From NCBI GenBank assembly GCA_041178325.1, contig JBEGVN010000017.1:89446-153445 (forward strand): a stretch of 64,000 nt of DNA, given 5' to 3'. The translations under genes were made by a program, and so were the position numbers. Position 1 is the first letter of the stretch. The number at the start of each line of letters is the position of its first letter. Positions 17,365 through 26,380 of this stretch are shown piece by piece. The DNA is from UBA6136 sp041178325. Lineage in GTDB: Bacteria > Pseudomonadota > Gammaproteobacteria > Methylococcales > Methylococcaceae. The notes beneath the pieces are model-generated. The model worked only from the letters and a program-made list of their open reading frames with translations. It did not search any database and was not told where the DNA came from.

Positions 17365-19023
17365 TTATCCCGGATAAGGAAATCCGCGCGCCAAGAGGAC
17401 CTGCAAGGTCCTGTCATGACCATAGATATCATCGAAAAAGCTGATACGACCCTCTTGGTCCACCATCACGGTGGAGTAGAGAATGTAGACCGGAATGGGC
17501 TTTTTCAACGTTATAGTCTTCGTCACGTCGCCGTTGGCAAATTCTGCAATCCTTTCCGATGGCCAATCCCCATTATCGTCCAGTACCCATTCGGCTAGAC
17601 GCTGCGGGTCCTGAACCCGGATACAGCCATGACTGAAGTCCCTTCGGTCTCGACTAAAAAGACCCTTACTCGGCGTGCTGTGAAGATAAACATTATTGGT
17701 ATTCGGAAAGGAAAACTTAAAAAGACCCAAGGCATTTTCGGGCCCAGGTCTTTGTCGAATTTTTAGGCTACCGGAAGCCACGCGTTCGAGATTGGCGTCA
17801 TCCGCCGCCAAAGGCTGCGCGGCTGGAGAAAACGCCGAAACAATCTCCAGGTCATTTTTCTGAAGATAGGCCGGATGCCGACGAATGGCAGGCACCACCT
17901 CCTTCGCGGCAATCGCCTCGGGAACATTCCAGAAGGGCCTAAAGGTCACCATAGTCATATCCGAATGAAAAATGGGGGTCTGACGGCCGTCAATGGCCTG
18001 CCCAACCACCACATTCATTTGGAGCTCATGATGCCCAATCCCCTCGCCTGCGCGGGCACCATAAAGCTGGAACGCAGGGATATTCACAATCAGATAGTGC
18101 CCCCTGACCCCCTCCGGCAACCAACGAAGACGCTCCAGACCTAATTCAATCTGCTTCAGTCGATCTGCAACCGGCGTCGAAAGTCGAGCCAACGTGCCCT
18201 TGCCGATCACTCCATCCGCCGATAACCCATGCCTCGCCTGAAACGCCTTGACTGCCTGCTCGAGCCCCGAGTCATAGAGCTCTTGCAAACCCTCCTGCCC
18301 ATGCGCCTCTTCAGGCAAATCCCCAAGGGCAATCAGAAGACCCCGAAGCGCTGGAATATCCGGGTGGGACATTCCCGGCGTAAACTTTGCCGGAAAACCA
18401 AACTTGGGCTTGGGGAGATCGAGGGCCAATTTGCGATATCGCACTAGAGCACTCTTGAGGGGTTGGTAGATTGGGAACCGCGGCTCTAAATCTGCCAGCA
18501 AGGATCTAGGGGAGGAGCTTCGAACCATTTCAAGCACACGGGCTGGAACCTCTTGGCGGCGGGAGATCACATCAAGATCAAATCCCACACTTCGAGGATT
18601 GATTCGACCGACATGAACATTACTGGCAAAGCGAAGAACCCCAACACTCAGCGCCACATCATAGGCCGCCATCGCAGCAGCGTCCCTGAATCCACTCCCA
18701 GCCTCCTGACTCCAGCGCTGTAGCAAGGCCGCATCGTAATCTTCAGGAACCAATCCCGCCGCATCGGCCTCCTTGAGGGCGGCAACCATGGCAAGCGCCT
18801 GTGATGTGGGCTGCTGATCCTTAATCCATAAAGCTTTGACGGCTGACTCCCCATAGAGCTTGGTCAAGCCCTTTGACACATCGGAAAGATTGCTCCACCG
18901 CAGCGCAGGATGACGACCCGACTGGATCAAGGCCTGAATGCCCTCACTCAATCCAGACTCCGCCACGACAGACGAAACCGGGAAGAAAAAAGACCCAACA
19001 AGGAGAAGACAAATTCTTAGCAT
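17365..19023 (-). CDS. L,D-transpeptidase, YcbB/LdtD type
   Basis: 552 residues with a cleavable signal peptide (about residues 1-21). A scaffold domain is followed by a peptidoglycan-binding-1 segment near residues 225-290 (QAVKAFQARHGLSADGVIGK). The YkuD catalytic domain lies near residues 330-500, with SHGCIRVQDPQRLAEWVL carrying the active His and Cys. It acts in the periplasm and forms 3-3 DAP-DAP crosslinks in peptidoglycan. The length agrees with LdtD. The convergent MepK-like peptidase would cut the same bonds. The gene is the only one on its strand here and starts 137 bases from the SUF regulator. Confidence 0.92.
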   Translation of the reverse strand: MLRICLLLVGSFFFPVSSVVAESGLSEGIQALIQSGRHPALRWSNLSDVSKGLTKLYGESAVKALWIKDQQPTSQALAMVAALKEADAAGLVPEDYDAALLQRWSQEAGSGFRDAAAMAAYDVALSVGVLRFASNVHVGRINPRSVGFDLDVISRRQEVPARVLEMVRSSSPRSLLADLEPRFPIYQPLKSALVRYRKLALDLPKPKFGFPAKFTPGMSHPDIPALRGLLIALGDLPEEAHGQEGLQELYDSGLEQAVKAFQARHGLSADGVIGKGTLARLSTPVADRLKQIELGLERLRWLPEGVRGHYLIVNIPAFQLYGARAGEGIGHHELQMNVVVGQAIDGRQTPIFHSDMTMVTFRPFWNVPEAIAAKEVVPAIRRHPAYLQKNDLEIVSAFSPAAQPLAADDANLERVASGSLKIRQRPGPENALGLFKFSFPNTNNVYLHSTPSKGLFSRDRRDFSHGCIRVQDPQRLAEWVLDDNGDWPSERIAEFANGDVTKTITLKKPIPVYILYSTVMVDQEGRISFFDDIYGHDRTLQVLLARGFPYPG

Positions 19024-19126
19024 GACACGTCGATGAATGAGGAAAGAATAGACGCCGATGAGTATAGCTTCGCCAAGCCCTGAGCACCCAGACTATATCC
19101 CCAGTACTTTACTCAGGTTTTAAAGA

Positions 19127-19156
19127 GGACTAAAATGGTCCCCAATATCGAGGACC
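19127..19156. promoter_or_regulatory. Overlapping inverted repeats upstream of the SUF regulator
   Basis: Two dyads share one half-site: GGACTAAAATGGTCC (19127-19141) and GGTCC-N10-GGACC (19137-19156). They end four bases before the ATG of the Rrf2-type regulator, so they are well placed for autorepression of the suf operon. A TATATC sequence near 19094-19099 could be the -10 element. Operator function is inferred from position and symmetry only. Confidence 0.45.
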
Positions 19157-19160
19157 GCTC

Positions 19161-19634
19161 ATGCTCCGGATCAGCAAACTCAGCGACTACGCAATCATTG
19201 TGTTGGGCTATATGGCAAAGCACCCAGGAAAAACCTTTGCTGCCAATGAACTGGCTGAGGAAGCTGGAATTGCCGGGACGACTGTCAGCAAAATCCTGAA
19301 GGCATTGGTTCGCTCCGGGGTACTTGCCTCAACGCGTGGCGCGAGAGGGGGCTATCACTTGGCCAGGCCACCCGAACTGACACCGATCGCCAGCATCATT
19401 GCGGCCCTCGAAGGTCCCATCGCTCTCACCGAATGTGGACTTGATCACAACCACTGCGACCAGTTGCGCTCCTGCCACGTCAGGGGGAACTGGTCCGTAC
19501 TGAACCGGGCTATCCAGACGGCCCTCGAAGCCGTCACACTCGCCGACATGGCCCAGCCCATGACACGTGCACCAGAGGAGTTCCGCCTACCGCTGGCGAA
19601 ACTTTCCCTGCACAGCCGACGCATCCAGGAGTAA
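19161..19634 (+). CDS. Rrf2-family SUF operon regulator
   Basis: 157 residues. An N-terminal winged helix-turn-helix (MLRISKLSDYAIIVLGYMA through TVSKILKALVRSG) is followed by three cysteines in ECGLDHNHCDQLRSCHV near residues 93-109, the pattern that holds a 2Fe-2S cluster in IscR-like regulators. It likely senses cluster status and controls the sufBCDSU genes that begin four bases downstream. It is distinct from the cyanobacterial SufR; it matches the proteobacterial 'SUF system Fe-S assembly regulator' type. Confidence 0.92.
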   Translation: MLRISKLSDYAIIVLGYMAKHPGKTFAANELAEEAGIAGTTVSKILKALVRSGVLASTRGARGGYHLARPPELTPIASIIAALEGPIALTECGLDHNHCDQLRSCHVRGNWSVLNRAIQTALEAVTLADMAQPMTRAPEEFRLPLAKLSLHSRRIQE

Positions 19635-19638
19635 ACCC

Positions 19639-21084
19639 ATGGCCGCGACAACCGAACACTTAGAATCGATCATCCATAAGGACTACGCCCCTGGGTTCGT
19701 GACGGACCTCGAGGCCGACACGCTGCCCCCAGGACTCAATGAGGATGTGATCCGAGCGATCTCAAAGCGGAAGAACGAACCAGCCTTTATGCTGGAATGG
19801 CGCCTTAAGGCCTATGCTCAATGGCTCACCCTCAGCGAGCCGCACTGGGCCCAACTCAATTACACGCCGGTCGACTATCAGTCGATCAGCTATTATTCAG
19901 CCCCAAAGGTAAAGGAGTCCCCCAAAAGCCTCGAGGAAGTCGATCCCAAACTGATCGAGACCTACAAGAAGCTCGGAATTCCCTTGCATGAACAGGAGAG
20001 ACTTGCGGGCGTCGCTGTCGATGCCGTCTTCGACAGTGTATCTGTCGCAACGACCTTCAAGGACAAACTGGCCGCCGCCGGGGTCATTTTCTGCTCCATG
20101 TCAGAGGCGCTCCAGCACCATGCCGATCTGGTCCAAAAATATCTGGGCACAGTTGTACCTACCAGCGACAATTTTTTTGCCGCACTCAACTCTGCGGTAT
20201 TTTCAGATGGCTCCTTTGTCTACATCCCCAAGGGTGTTCGTTGCCCTATGGAGCTCTCGACCTACTTCCGAATCAACGCTGCCAATACTGGTCAGTTTGA
20301 ACGCACCTTGATCATCGCCGATGAAGGAAGCCATGTCAGCTACCTTGAGGGATGTACTGCCCCCATGCGCGACGAAAACCAGCTTCATGCTGCGGTCGTT
20401 GAGCTGGTTGCACTCGAAGGCGCTGAGATCAAGTATTCAACAGTCCAGAACTGGTATCCCGGTGACGCCGAGGGTAAGGGTGGCATCTACAACTTTGTCA
20501 CCAAGCGCGGCGACTGCCGAGGTAACCGCTCCAAGATCTCATGGACCCAAGTTGAGACGGGATCCGCCATCACCTGGAAGTATCCGAGCTGCATTCTTCG
20601 CGGTGATGACTCTGTCGGCGAATTCTATTCGGTGGCGGTCAGCAATCATTGTCAGCAGGCCGATACCGGGACAAAGATGATCCATATTGGTCGAAACACC
20701 CGCAGCACGATCATCTCCAAAGGCATTTCCGCCGGGCGAGCCCAAAACAGCTACCGCGGTCAGGTCAAGATCCTCAAACGGGCTGAAAATGCGCGGAATT
20801 ACACGCAATGCGACTCCCTGTTGATCGGCGACCGTTGCGGTGCCCACACGTTTCCAGCCATTGAAGTTCGCGAGCCCAGCGCACAACTGGAACACGAAGC
20901 CACTACAGCCAAAATCAGCGACGACCAACTCTTTTTCTGCCAGCAGCGGGGCCTTTCAGCCGAAGATGCCGTCTCGATGATCGTCAACGGTTTCTGCAAG
21001 GAAGTCTTTAAGGAACTTCCCATGGAATTTGCCGTGGAAGCCCAAGCCCTTCTCGGAATCAGCCTTGAGGGCAGCGTCGGCTAA
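19639..21084 (+). CDS. sufB: Fe-S cluster assembly protein SufB
   Basis: 481 residues of the SufB/SufD beta-helix family. Recognisable blocks include the N-terminal AISKRKNEPAFMLEWRLKA, the SDGSFVYIPKGVRCPMELST region, and the C-terminal HEATTAKISDDQLFFCQQRG. It forms the SufBC2D scaffold on which clusters are assembled in the cytoplasm. The frame is open upstream into the regulator gene, but the ATG at 19639 gives the family's normal length. First of the five suf structural genes. Confidence 0.95.
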   Translation: MAATTEHLESIIHKDYAPGFVTDLEADTLPPGLNEDVIRAISKRKNEPAFMLEWRLKAYAQWLTLSEPHWAQLNYTPVDYQSISYYSAPKVKESPKSLEEVDPKLIETYKKLGIPLHEQERLAGVAVDAVFDSVSVATTFKDKLAAAGVIFCSMSEALQHHADLVQKYLGTVVPTSDNFFAALNSAVFSDGSFVYIPKGVRCPMELSTYFRINAANTGQFERTLIIADEGSHVSYLEGCTAPMRDENQLHAAVVELVALEGAEIKYSTVQNWYPGDAEGKGGIYNFVTKRGDCRGNRSKISWTQVETGSAITWKYPSCILRGDDSVGEFYSVAVSNHCQQADTGTKMIHIGRNTRSTIISKGISAGRAQNSYRGQVKILKRAENARNYTQCDSLLIGDRCGAHTFPAIEVREPSAQLEHEATTAKISDDQLFFCQQRGLSAEDAVSMIVNGFCKEVFKELPMEFAVEAQALLGISLEGSVG

Positions 21085-21119
21085 AAGCTGCGCCCCTCCC
21101 CAACACGTTAACTAAAGTC

Positions 21120-21872
21120 ATGTTAAGCATCCGACATCTTGAAGCCCGCGTTGAAGAAAAGCCCATTCTCAAAGGGCTGAATCTCGAGATAAAAGCCGGG
21201 GAAGTTCACGCCATCATGGGTCCGAACGGATCCGGCAAAAGCACCCTATCCCACGTTCTGGCTGGCCGCCCAGGCTACGAAGTTACAGGCGGAACCGTGA
21301 CCTTTGACGGCCACGATCTTCTGTCGCTCAAACCCGAAGAGCGCGCCCGCGAAGGGGTGTTCCTCGCCTTCCAATATCCGGTCGAAATCCCCGGCGTCAG
21401 CAACATCTACCTTCTGAAGGCCGCCCTGAATGCCGTTCGTCGCCATCGCGGCGAACCCGAGGTAGACGCGATGGATTTTCTGCAGCTTGTAAAGGCGCGC
21501 ATACGGTCACTGAATCTCGACGAACAGTTCCTCTATCGCGGCGTAAATGAGGGATTTTCCGGCGGCGAAAAAAAGCGCAACGAAATCCTTCAAATGGCCA
21601 TCCTCGAACCCAAGCTCTGCATCCTCGATGAGACGGATTCGGGCCTCGACATCGACGCTTTGAAAGTGGTTGCTGATGGAGTTAACGCCCTCAGATCGTC
21701 TGATCGGTCATTTGTCATGGTGACCCATTACCAGCGCCTTCTGGATTACATCAAGCCCGACTTCGTTCATGTCCTTGCCCAAGGCCAAATCGTCCGCTCA
21801 GGAGGGCCCGAACTGGCTCATGAGCTTGAGGCTAAGGGCTATGGTTGGCTTGAATCCGCCCCGGGGCTTTGA
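21120..21872 (+). CDS. sufC: Fe-S cluster assembly ATPase SufC
   Basis: 250 residues of an ABC-type ATPase. Walker A is GPNGSGKSTLSHVLAG, the signature is FSGGEKKRNEILQMA, and Walker B is CILDETDSGLDID. SufC dimerises within SufBC2D and drives the conformational change needed for cluster assembly; it is not a transporter. It is 35 bases after sufB and 10 bases before sufD. Confidence 0.96.
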   Translation: MLSIRHLEARVEEKPILKGLNLEIKAGEVHAIMGPNGSGKSTLSHVLAGRPGYEVTGGTVTFDGHDLLSLKPEERAREGVFLAFQYPVEIPGVSNIYLLKAALNAVRRHRGEPEVDAMDFLQLVKARIRSLNLDEQFLYRGVNEGFSGGEKKRNEILQMAILEPKLCILDETDSGLDIDALKVVADGVNALRSSDRSFVMVTHYQRLLDYIKPDFVHVLAQGQIVRSGGPELAHELEAKGYGWLESAPGL

Positions 21873-21882
21873 GGGTTCAATC

Positions 21883-23172
21883 ATGGAGAGACTTTCCACG
21901 TTTCAGACCCTTCAGGGGACCTTGCCAGGGGCAGGACTGCCCTGGCTCGATCAGCATCGGCGTGAATCGCTGGTCGCCTTTGGTGCGCAGGGATTTCCAA
22001 CGACACGTGATGAAGAATGGCAATACCTGCCTGCTTCGTCGTTTTCAGGATCCCAATTTCAGCTCCAAGCGCCGAAGATTGAGGAAACGTTCGATCGTGA
22101 CCTGATGTTGCCCGAATGCCTCACCCTGGTTTTCAAGGACGGGCGAAGGATCCCATCTGATCAAACCCCATTACCTCAGGGCCTTGAGATCCTCGATATC
22201 AAAGAGGCTTTCGTTCAGTACCCAGAGGAGGTTCAAGCCCTACTGGATCTTCCAGAGCCTGCATCCCAACACAGTCTCTCTCTGCTGGTCGCCGCCCTTG
22301 CCGGTGAGGGCGTATGGATACGAGTCACTGCCGGAGCCCATATTGAGACCCCCATTCAAATCCTTCAGCTAAGCTCAAGCCCGGATCACCTTTCCGCGCT
22401 TCGACACTTTATAAGCCTTGAAAAAAATGCCGAAGCGACAGTGATCGAAACCCATGCAGGGCCGAATCAAACGCCCTACCTTGCCCTTTCAATGACTCGG
22501 ATAAAGCTTGAGGAAAATGCATCACTAGATCATTACAAGCACCAGAGCGAAGGTGACCAAGGTCGACATTTCGGGGGCATCTACGTGGACCAGGCACCGA
22601 CTTCTCGTTTCCAGCAAACCCAGGCTGCCTTTGGGGGCGCCATTGCGAGGACCGAGATTCATAGCCGACTGGATCGAGCAAGCGAATGCGTGCTTGAAGG
22701 TGTTTTTCTGGCTCAAGACCGAACACAGCTTGATACCCACACCCGCCTACGTCACGCAGGACCTCATGCCACTAGCCGGGATGATTACCGGGGCATCGCC
22801 GGCGGCAGGGGCCGCGGCGTCTTTCAGGGCCGAATCATTGTCGAGCCCGGCGCGCAGAAAACACAGGCCGAGATGCAGTGCCGAAATCTGCTGCTCTCCC
22901 GAGAAGCTGAGATTGATGCCAAACCGCAACTTGAAATCCATGCGGATGACGTCAAGTGCGCACATGGGCTGACCGTGGGCCAACTCGACCCAGGCGCCAT
23001 CTTCTATCTCGCCTCTCGCGGTGTGGACGAGGATGAGGCTCGCCAACTTTTGACCTTTGGCTTTGCCAATGAAATTGTGGAACGAATTCGGCCTGTAGCC
23101 CTTAAAGGACGCATCCAGCATGAACTGGGACAGCGCCTAACCCAGTCGATTAAAGGGAGCAGTCAGGAATGA
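21883..23172 (+). CDS. sufD: Fe-S cluster assembly protein SufD
   Basis: 429 residues. The C-terminal half shows the SufB/SufD core, for example CKCAHG-type segment DVKCAHGLTVGQLDPGAIFYL and SRGVDEDEARQLLTFGFA. It completes the SufBC2D scaffold and is needed for iron acquisition. The longest frame begins inside sufC; the ATG at 21883 fits the family N-terminus and spacing. The stop overlaps sufS by four bases. Confidence 0.94.
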   Translation: MERLSTFQTLQGTLPGAGLPWLDQHRRESLVAFGAQGFPTTRDEEWQYLPASSFSGSQFQLQAPKIEETFDRDLMLPECLTLVFKDGRRIPSDQTPLPQGLEILDIKEAFVQYPEEVQALLDLPEPASQHSLSLLVAALAGEGVWIRVTAGAHIETPIQILQLSSSPDHLSALRHFISLEKNAEATVIETHAGPNQTPYLALSMTRIKLEENASLDHYKHQSEGDQGRHFGGIYVDQAPTSRFQQTQAAFGGAIARTEIHSRLDRASECVLEGVFLAQDRTQLDTHTRLRHAGPHATSRDDYRGIAGGRGRGVFQGRIIVEPGAQKTQAEMQCRNLLLSREAEIDAKPQLEIHADDVKCAHGLTVGQLDPGAIFYLASRGVDEDEARQLLTFGFANEIVERIRPVALKGRIQHELGQRLTQSIKGSSQE

Positions 23173-24407
23173 ACCGCGTTCCCCAACCTCGCTACGATCT
23201 AAAGAAGGCGATCCGCGACTTCCCGATTCTGGATCAACAGATCAACGGGCATCCCCTGGTCTACCTGGATAATGCGGCATCGACCCAAAAACCCGATCAG
23301 GTCATCAATGCCCTGTCCGACGTCTATCGCAAGGATTACGCCAACGTACATCGCGGGGTCCACACACTGAGCCAGCGGGCAACAGATCGATTCGAAGGCG
23401 CAAGAGAAAAGATCCAGAAGTTCATCCATGCGCAACATGCACATGAGATCATCTTTGTGCGCGGAGCAACTGAAGCTATCAACCTCGTGGCGCAAAGCTT
23501 TGCAAGACCGCGCCTTCAAGCCGGGGATGAAATTCTCATCACGGCCATGGAACATCACTCCAACATTGTGCCCTGGCAGATGGTTGCTGAAGCCACTGGC
23601 GCCAAGCTTCGTGTCGCACCAATGTCCCTTGAAGGCGAACTCGTGATGGACGGCTTTACCGAGCTCCTGACACCGCGGACCCGACTGGTTGCAGTCAGCC
23701 ATATGTCAAATGCGCTAGGCACCATCAACCCAGTCCGTGAAATCATTCGTGAGGCACATGATCGGGGCATCCCGGTTCTCCTCGATGGTGCTCAGGCTGC
23801 ACCCCATATGGCCGTAGACGTAACCTCGCTGGATTGTGACTTCTATGCCTTCTCCGGCCACAAGCTCTATGGCCCGTCAGGCATTGGTGTTCTCTATGGC
23901 AAGGAGGCCCTACTCAAGGCAATGCCACCTTACCAGGGCGGCGGCGACATGATTCGCCAAGTGACCTTCGAGGCCTCCGTTTACAACGATCTTCCTTACA
24001 AATTCGAAGCAGGAACACCGAGTATCGCGGATGCGGTTGGATTGGGCGCCGCGATCGACTACATCGAAAGCCTAGGCATCGATGCCATCGCATCGCATGA
24101 AGAAGCCCTTTTGACCTACGCCACTGAGGAAGCGCTCAAGATTCCAGGTCTCCGGATCATTGGAACGGCGGCACAAAAGGGGGCCATTTTATCGTTCACT
24201 CTCGACCGCATTCATCCCCACGATATCGGTACGCTTCTCGATCAACTGGGGATTGCCATTCGGGCAGGTCATCATTGTGCGATGCCCGTAATGGATTTCT
24301 ATCAGGTTCCCGCGACCGCAAGAGCCTCCTTCGCCCTGTACAATACCGAGGATGATGTCGACACCCTGATGGGTGGAATTCGGGAAGTCATCCGACTTTT
24401 CGGCTAA
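23169..24407 (+). CDS. sufS: Cysteine desulfurase SufS
   Basis: 412 residues of a type II cysteine desulfurase. The PLP-binding lysine is in FSGHKLYGPSGIG. The active-site Cys is in RAGHHCAMPVMDFY with the short surrounding loop typical of SufS. It takes sulfur from cysteine for transfer to the Suf scaffold. No sufE lies in the window; the downstream SufU-like protein probably takes the sulfur-acceptor role. The ATG overlaps the sufD stop (ATGA). Confidence 0.95.
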   Translation: MNRVPQPRYDLKKAIRDFPILDQQINGHPLVYLDNAASTQKPDQVINALSDVYRKDYANVHRGVHTLSQRATDRFEGAREKIQKFIHAQHAHEIIFVRGATEAINLVAQSFARPRLQAGDEILITAMEHHSNIVPWQMVAEATGAKLRVAPMSLEGELVMDGFTELLTPRTRLVAVSHMSNALGTINPVREIIREAHDRGIPVLLDGAQAAPHMAVDVTSLDCDFYAFSGHKLYGPSGIGVLYGKEALLKAMPPYQGGGDMIRQVTFEASVYNDLPYKFEAGTPSIADAVGLGAAIDYIESLGIDAIASHEEALLTYATEEALKIPGLRIIGTAAQKGAILSFTLDRIHPHDIGTLLDQLGIAIRAGHHCAMPVMDFYQVPATARASFALYNTEDDVDTLMGGIREVIRLFG

Positions 24408-24432
24408 TCGTCCTGCACCTATTGCGACCACC

Positions 24433-24888
24433 ATGCTGGATCAAATCAGAGACCTCTATCAGGAAGTGGTTTTCGACCACAACCGCAATCCCAGAAACTT
24501 CCGTGTAATGGAGGATGCCACCCGCACCATCGACGGATTCAATCCTTTGTGCGGCGATCGAATCACCCTCTACATCAAACTCAACGATGGCATCATCGAG
24601 GATGTCAGCTTCCAGGGTTCAGGCTGCGCGATTTCAACGGCTTCCGCATCCCTGATGACGGAAATTGTCCGGGGCCAAACCGAAGCTGAAGCCGATCACC
24701 TTTTTGAACTCTTTCATCGGGTTACCACCGGGAAGAACGGCGATGAGGTCAATCTTGATGAGATCGGAAAACTCGCCGTGCTTGCAGGCGTTAGGGCTTA
24801 CCCCGCGCGCGTCAAGTGTGCGACTTTGGCGTGGCACTCTTTGCAGGCGGCCCTGAAAGACGATCACGCAACGGTCTCGACAGAATAA
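24433..24888 (+). CDS. sufU: SufU/IscU-like sulfur-acceptor or scaffold protein
   Basis: 151 residues. Three conserved cysteines are visible: FNPLCGDRI, FQGSGCAIS and ARVKCATLAWH. The separation between the second and third is longer than in IscU, as in SufU. In Bacillus SufU is a zinc protein that takes sulfur from SufS; proteobacterial versions in SUF operons are less studied. The frame is open from 24373 within sufS, but ATG 24433 gives the standard start MLDQIRDLYQEVVFDHNRNP. Confidence 0.92.
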   Translation: MLDQIRDLYQEVVFDHNRNPRNFRVMEDATRTIDGFNPLCGDRITLYIKLNDGIIEDVSFQGSGCAISTASASLMTEIVRGQTEAEADHLFELFHRVTTGKNGDEVNLDEIGKLAVLAGVRAYPARVKCATLAWHSLQAALKDDHATVSTE

Positions 24889-24898
24889 GTATTCAGCA

Positions 24899-25213
24899 AT
24901 GACGCGTTGGATCGATATTGCCACTGAGGGGAGCCTTGCTCCTGGCGAGCCATTGCATTTCGAGCACAATGGCCTGACCATCGCGGTCTTTCTGGTTGAT
25001 GGCGAGGTCTTTGCGATCGAAGATATTTGCAGCCATGATCGGAGCCCCATCAGCGATGGCTGTATCGACAGACGTGAAATCATCTGCCCACGCCATGGCG
25101 CAAGATTCTGTCTTCAAACCGGACAAGCCCTGACGGCCCCGGCCTATGAGGACATCGAAACCTTTCCCGTTCGCACCGAAGCCGGACGCCTCTGGCTCGG
25201 GCTTCCCGACTGA
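24899..25213 (+). CDS. Rieske-type [2Fe-2S] ferredoxin
   Basis: 104 residues. The cluster motif is CSH (C-x-H) and, 17 residues later, CPRH (C-x2-H), in the order typical of soluble Rieske ferredoxins of dioxygenases and NirD-like proteins. No signal or membrane anchor, so it is cytoplasmic. It follows sufU by 10 bases and ends the suf operon; such a gene is often found there, perhaps supplying electrons or acting as a first client protein. The precise role is unknown. Confidence 0.88.
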   Translation: MTRWIDIATEGSLAPGEPLHFEHNGLTIAVFLVDGEVFAIEDICSHDRSPISDGCIDRREIICPRHGARFCLQTGQALTAPAYEDIETFPVRTEAGRLWLGLPD

Positions 25214-25276
25214 TATGCCCCCCGGGAAGCGCCCTGACTTCCCTGTATAATGGTTCGTTTTGCACCGGAATCGCAC

Positions 25277-26375
25277 ATGCGCGAACTCAATCCCCTTTAT
25301 AACCAGATCAAGGATCTCAAGGGACGTGAAGAGTCTCTTAGGGGGTACCTTTGACTTCGAAGAAAAACAGGAACGGCTGACCGAGGTTCTTCGGGAGCTT
25401 GAAGACCCCAAAATCTGGGACGATCCCGAGAAAGCGCAAACACTTGGTCGCGAGAGGACCCAACTTGAGGGCGTGGTCCACAACCTGCTAAAAATTCGCA
25501 ACGGCATTCAAGATGCGCAGGAGCTTCTTGAGCTGGCCGTTGAAGAAGATGACGAGGGAAGTGTCGACTCGGTTGCCGACGACCTTGATGGCTTTGAAAA
25601 AGTCGTCGCAGAACTTGAGTTCCGCCGCATGTTCTCCGGAGAAATGGATCCCAACAATGCCTTTCTCGACATTCAAGCAGGGTCGGGAGGCACGGAAGCT
25701 CAGGACTGGGCGGCCATGCTGGAGCGTATGTATTTGCGCTGGGGTGAGCGCAAAGGATTCAAAACCGAACTGGTCGAGGAATCTGCCGGCGACGTTGCCG
25801 GCATCAAGAGCGCGACCATTCGCTTTGAAGGTGAATATGCCTATGGCTGGCTTCGAACAGAAACCGGAGTCCACCGGTTGGTGAGAAAGTCCCCGTTTGA
25901 CTCCGGGAACCGGAGACACACTTCCTTCTCTTCCGTTTTCGTCTCACCCGAGGTCGACGACAACATTGATATTGACATTAATCCTGCAGACCTTCGCACC
26001 GACGTCTATCGGGCCAGTGGCGCAGGAGGCCAGCACGTCAATCGAACGGAATCTGCTGTCCGAATTACGCATATCCCGTCCGGCGTGGTGGTTCAGTGTC
26101 AAAGCCAGCGCTCCCAGCATGCCAACCGCGACTGGTGCATGAAGCAGTTGCGCGCCAAGCTCTACGAGCTTGAGATTCAGAAACGGAACACCGAAAAACA
26201 GAAGCTGGAAGACTCCAAGTCTGACATCGGTTGGGGTAGCCAGATTCGATCCTATGTATTGGATCAGTCCCGTATCAAGGATCTCAGGACCAACGTTGAA
26301 ACCAGCAACCCAGGTCCCGTCCTCGACGGCGATCTCGACCCCTTTATCGAAGCCAGCCTCAAGAGCGGACTCTAA
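25277..26375 (+). CDS. prfB: Peptide chain release factor 2 with programmed +1 frameshift
   Basis: The first 25 codons start at ATG 25277 and run into an in-frame TGA at 25352-25354. The site reads AGGGGG-TAC-CTT-TGA-C: the internal Shine-Dalgarno-like sequence at 25340-25345, the slippery CTT, and a poor TGA context. After a +1 shift, translation continues at 25353 to 26375, giving 365 residues, as in E. coli RF2. The product has the stop-recognition SPF tripeptide (RKSPFDSGNRR) and the catalytic GGQ (GAGGQHVNRT). It releases peptides at UGA and UAA, and the frameshift gives autoregulation. lysS follows five bases later, the usual neighbour. Confidence 0.97.
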
Positions 26376-26380
26376 GCTCC

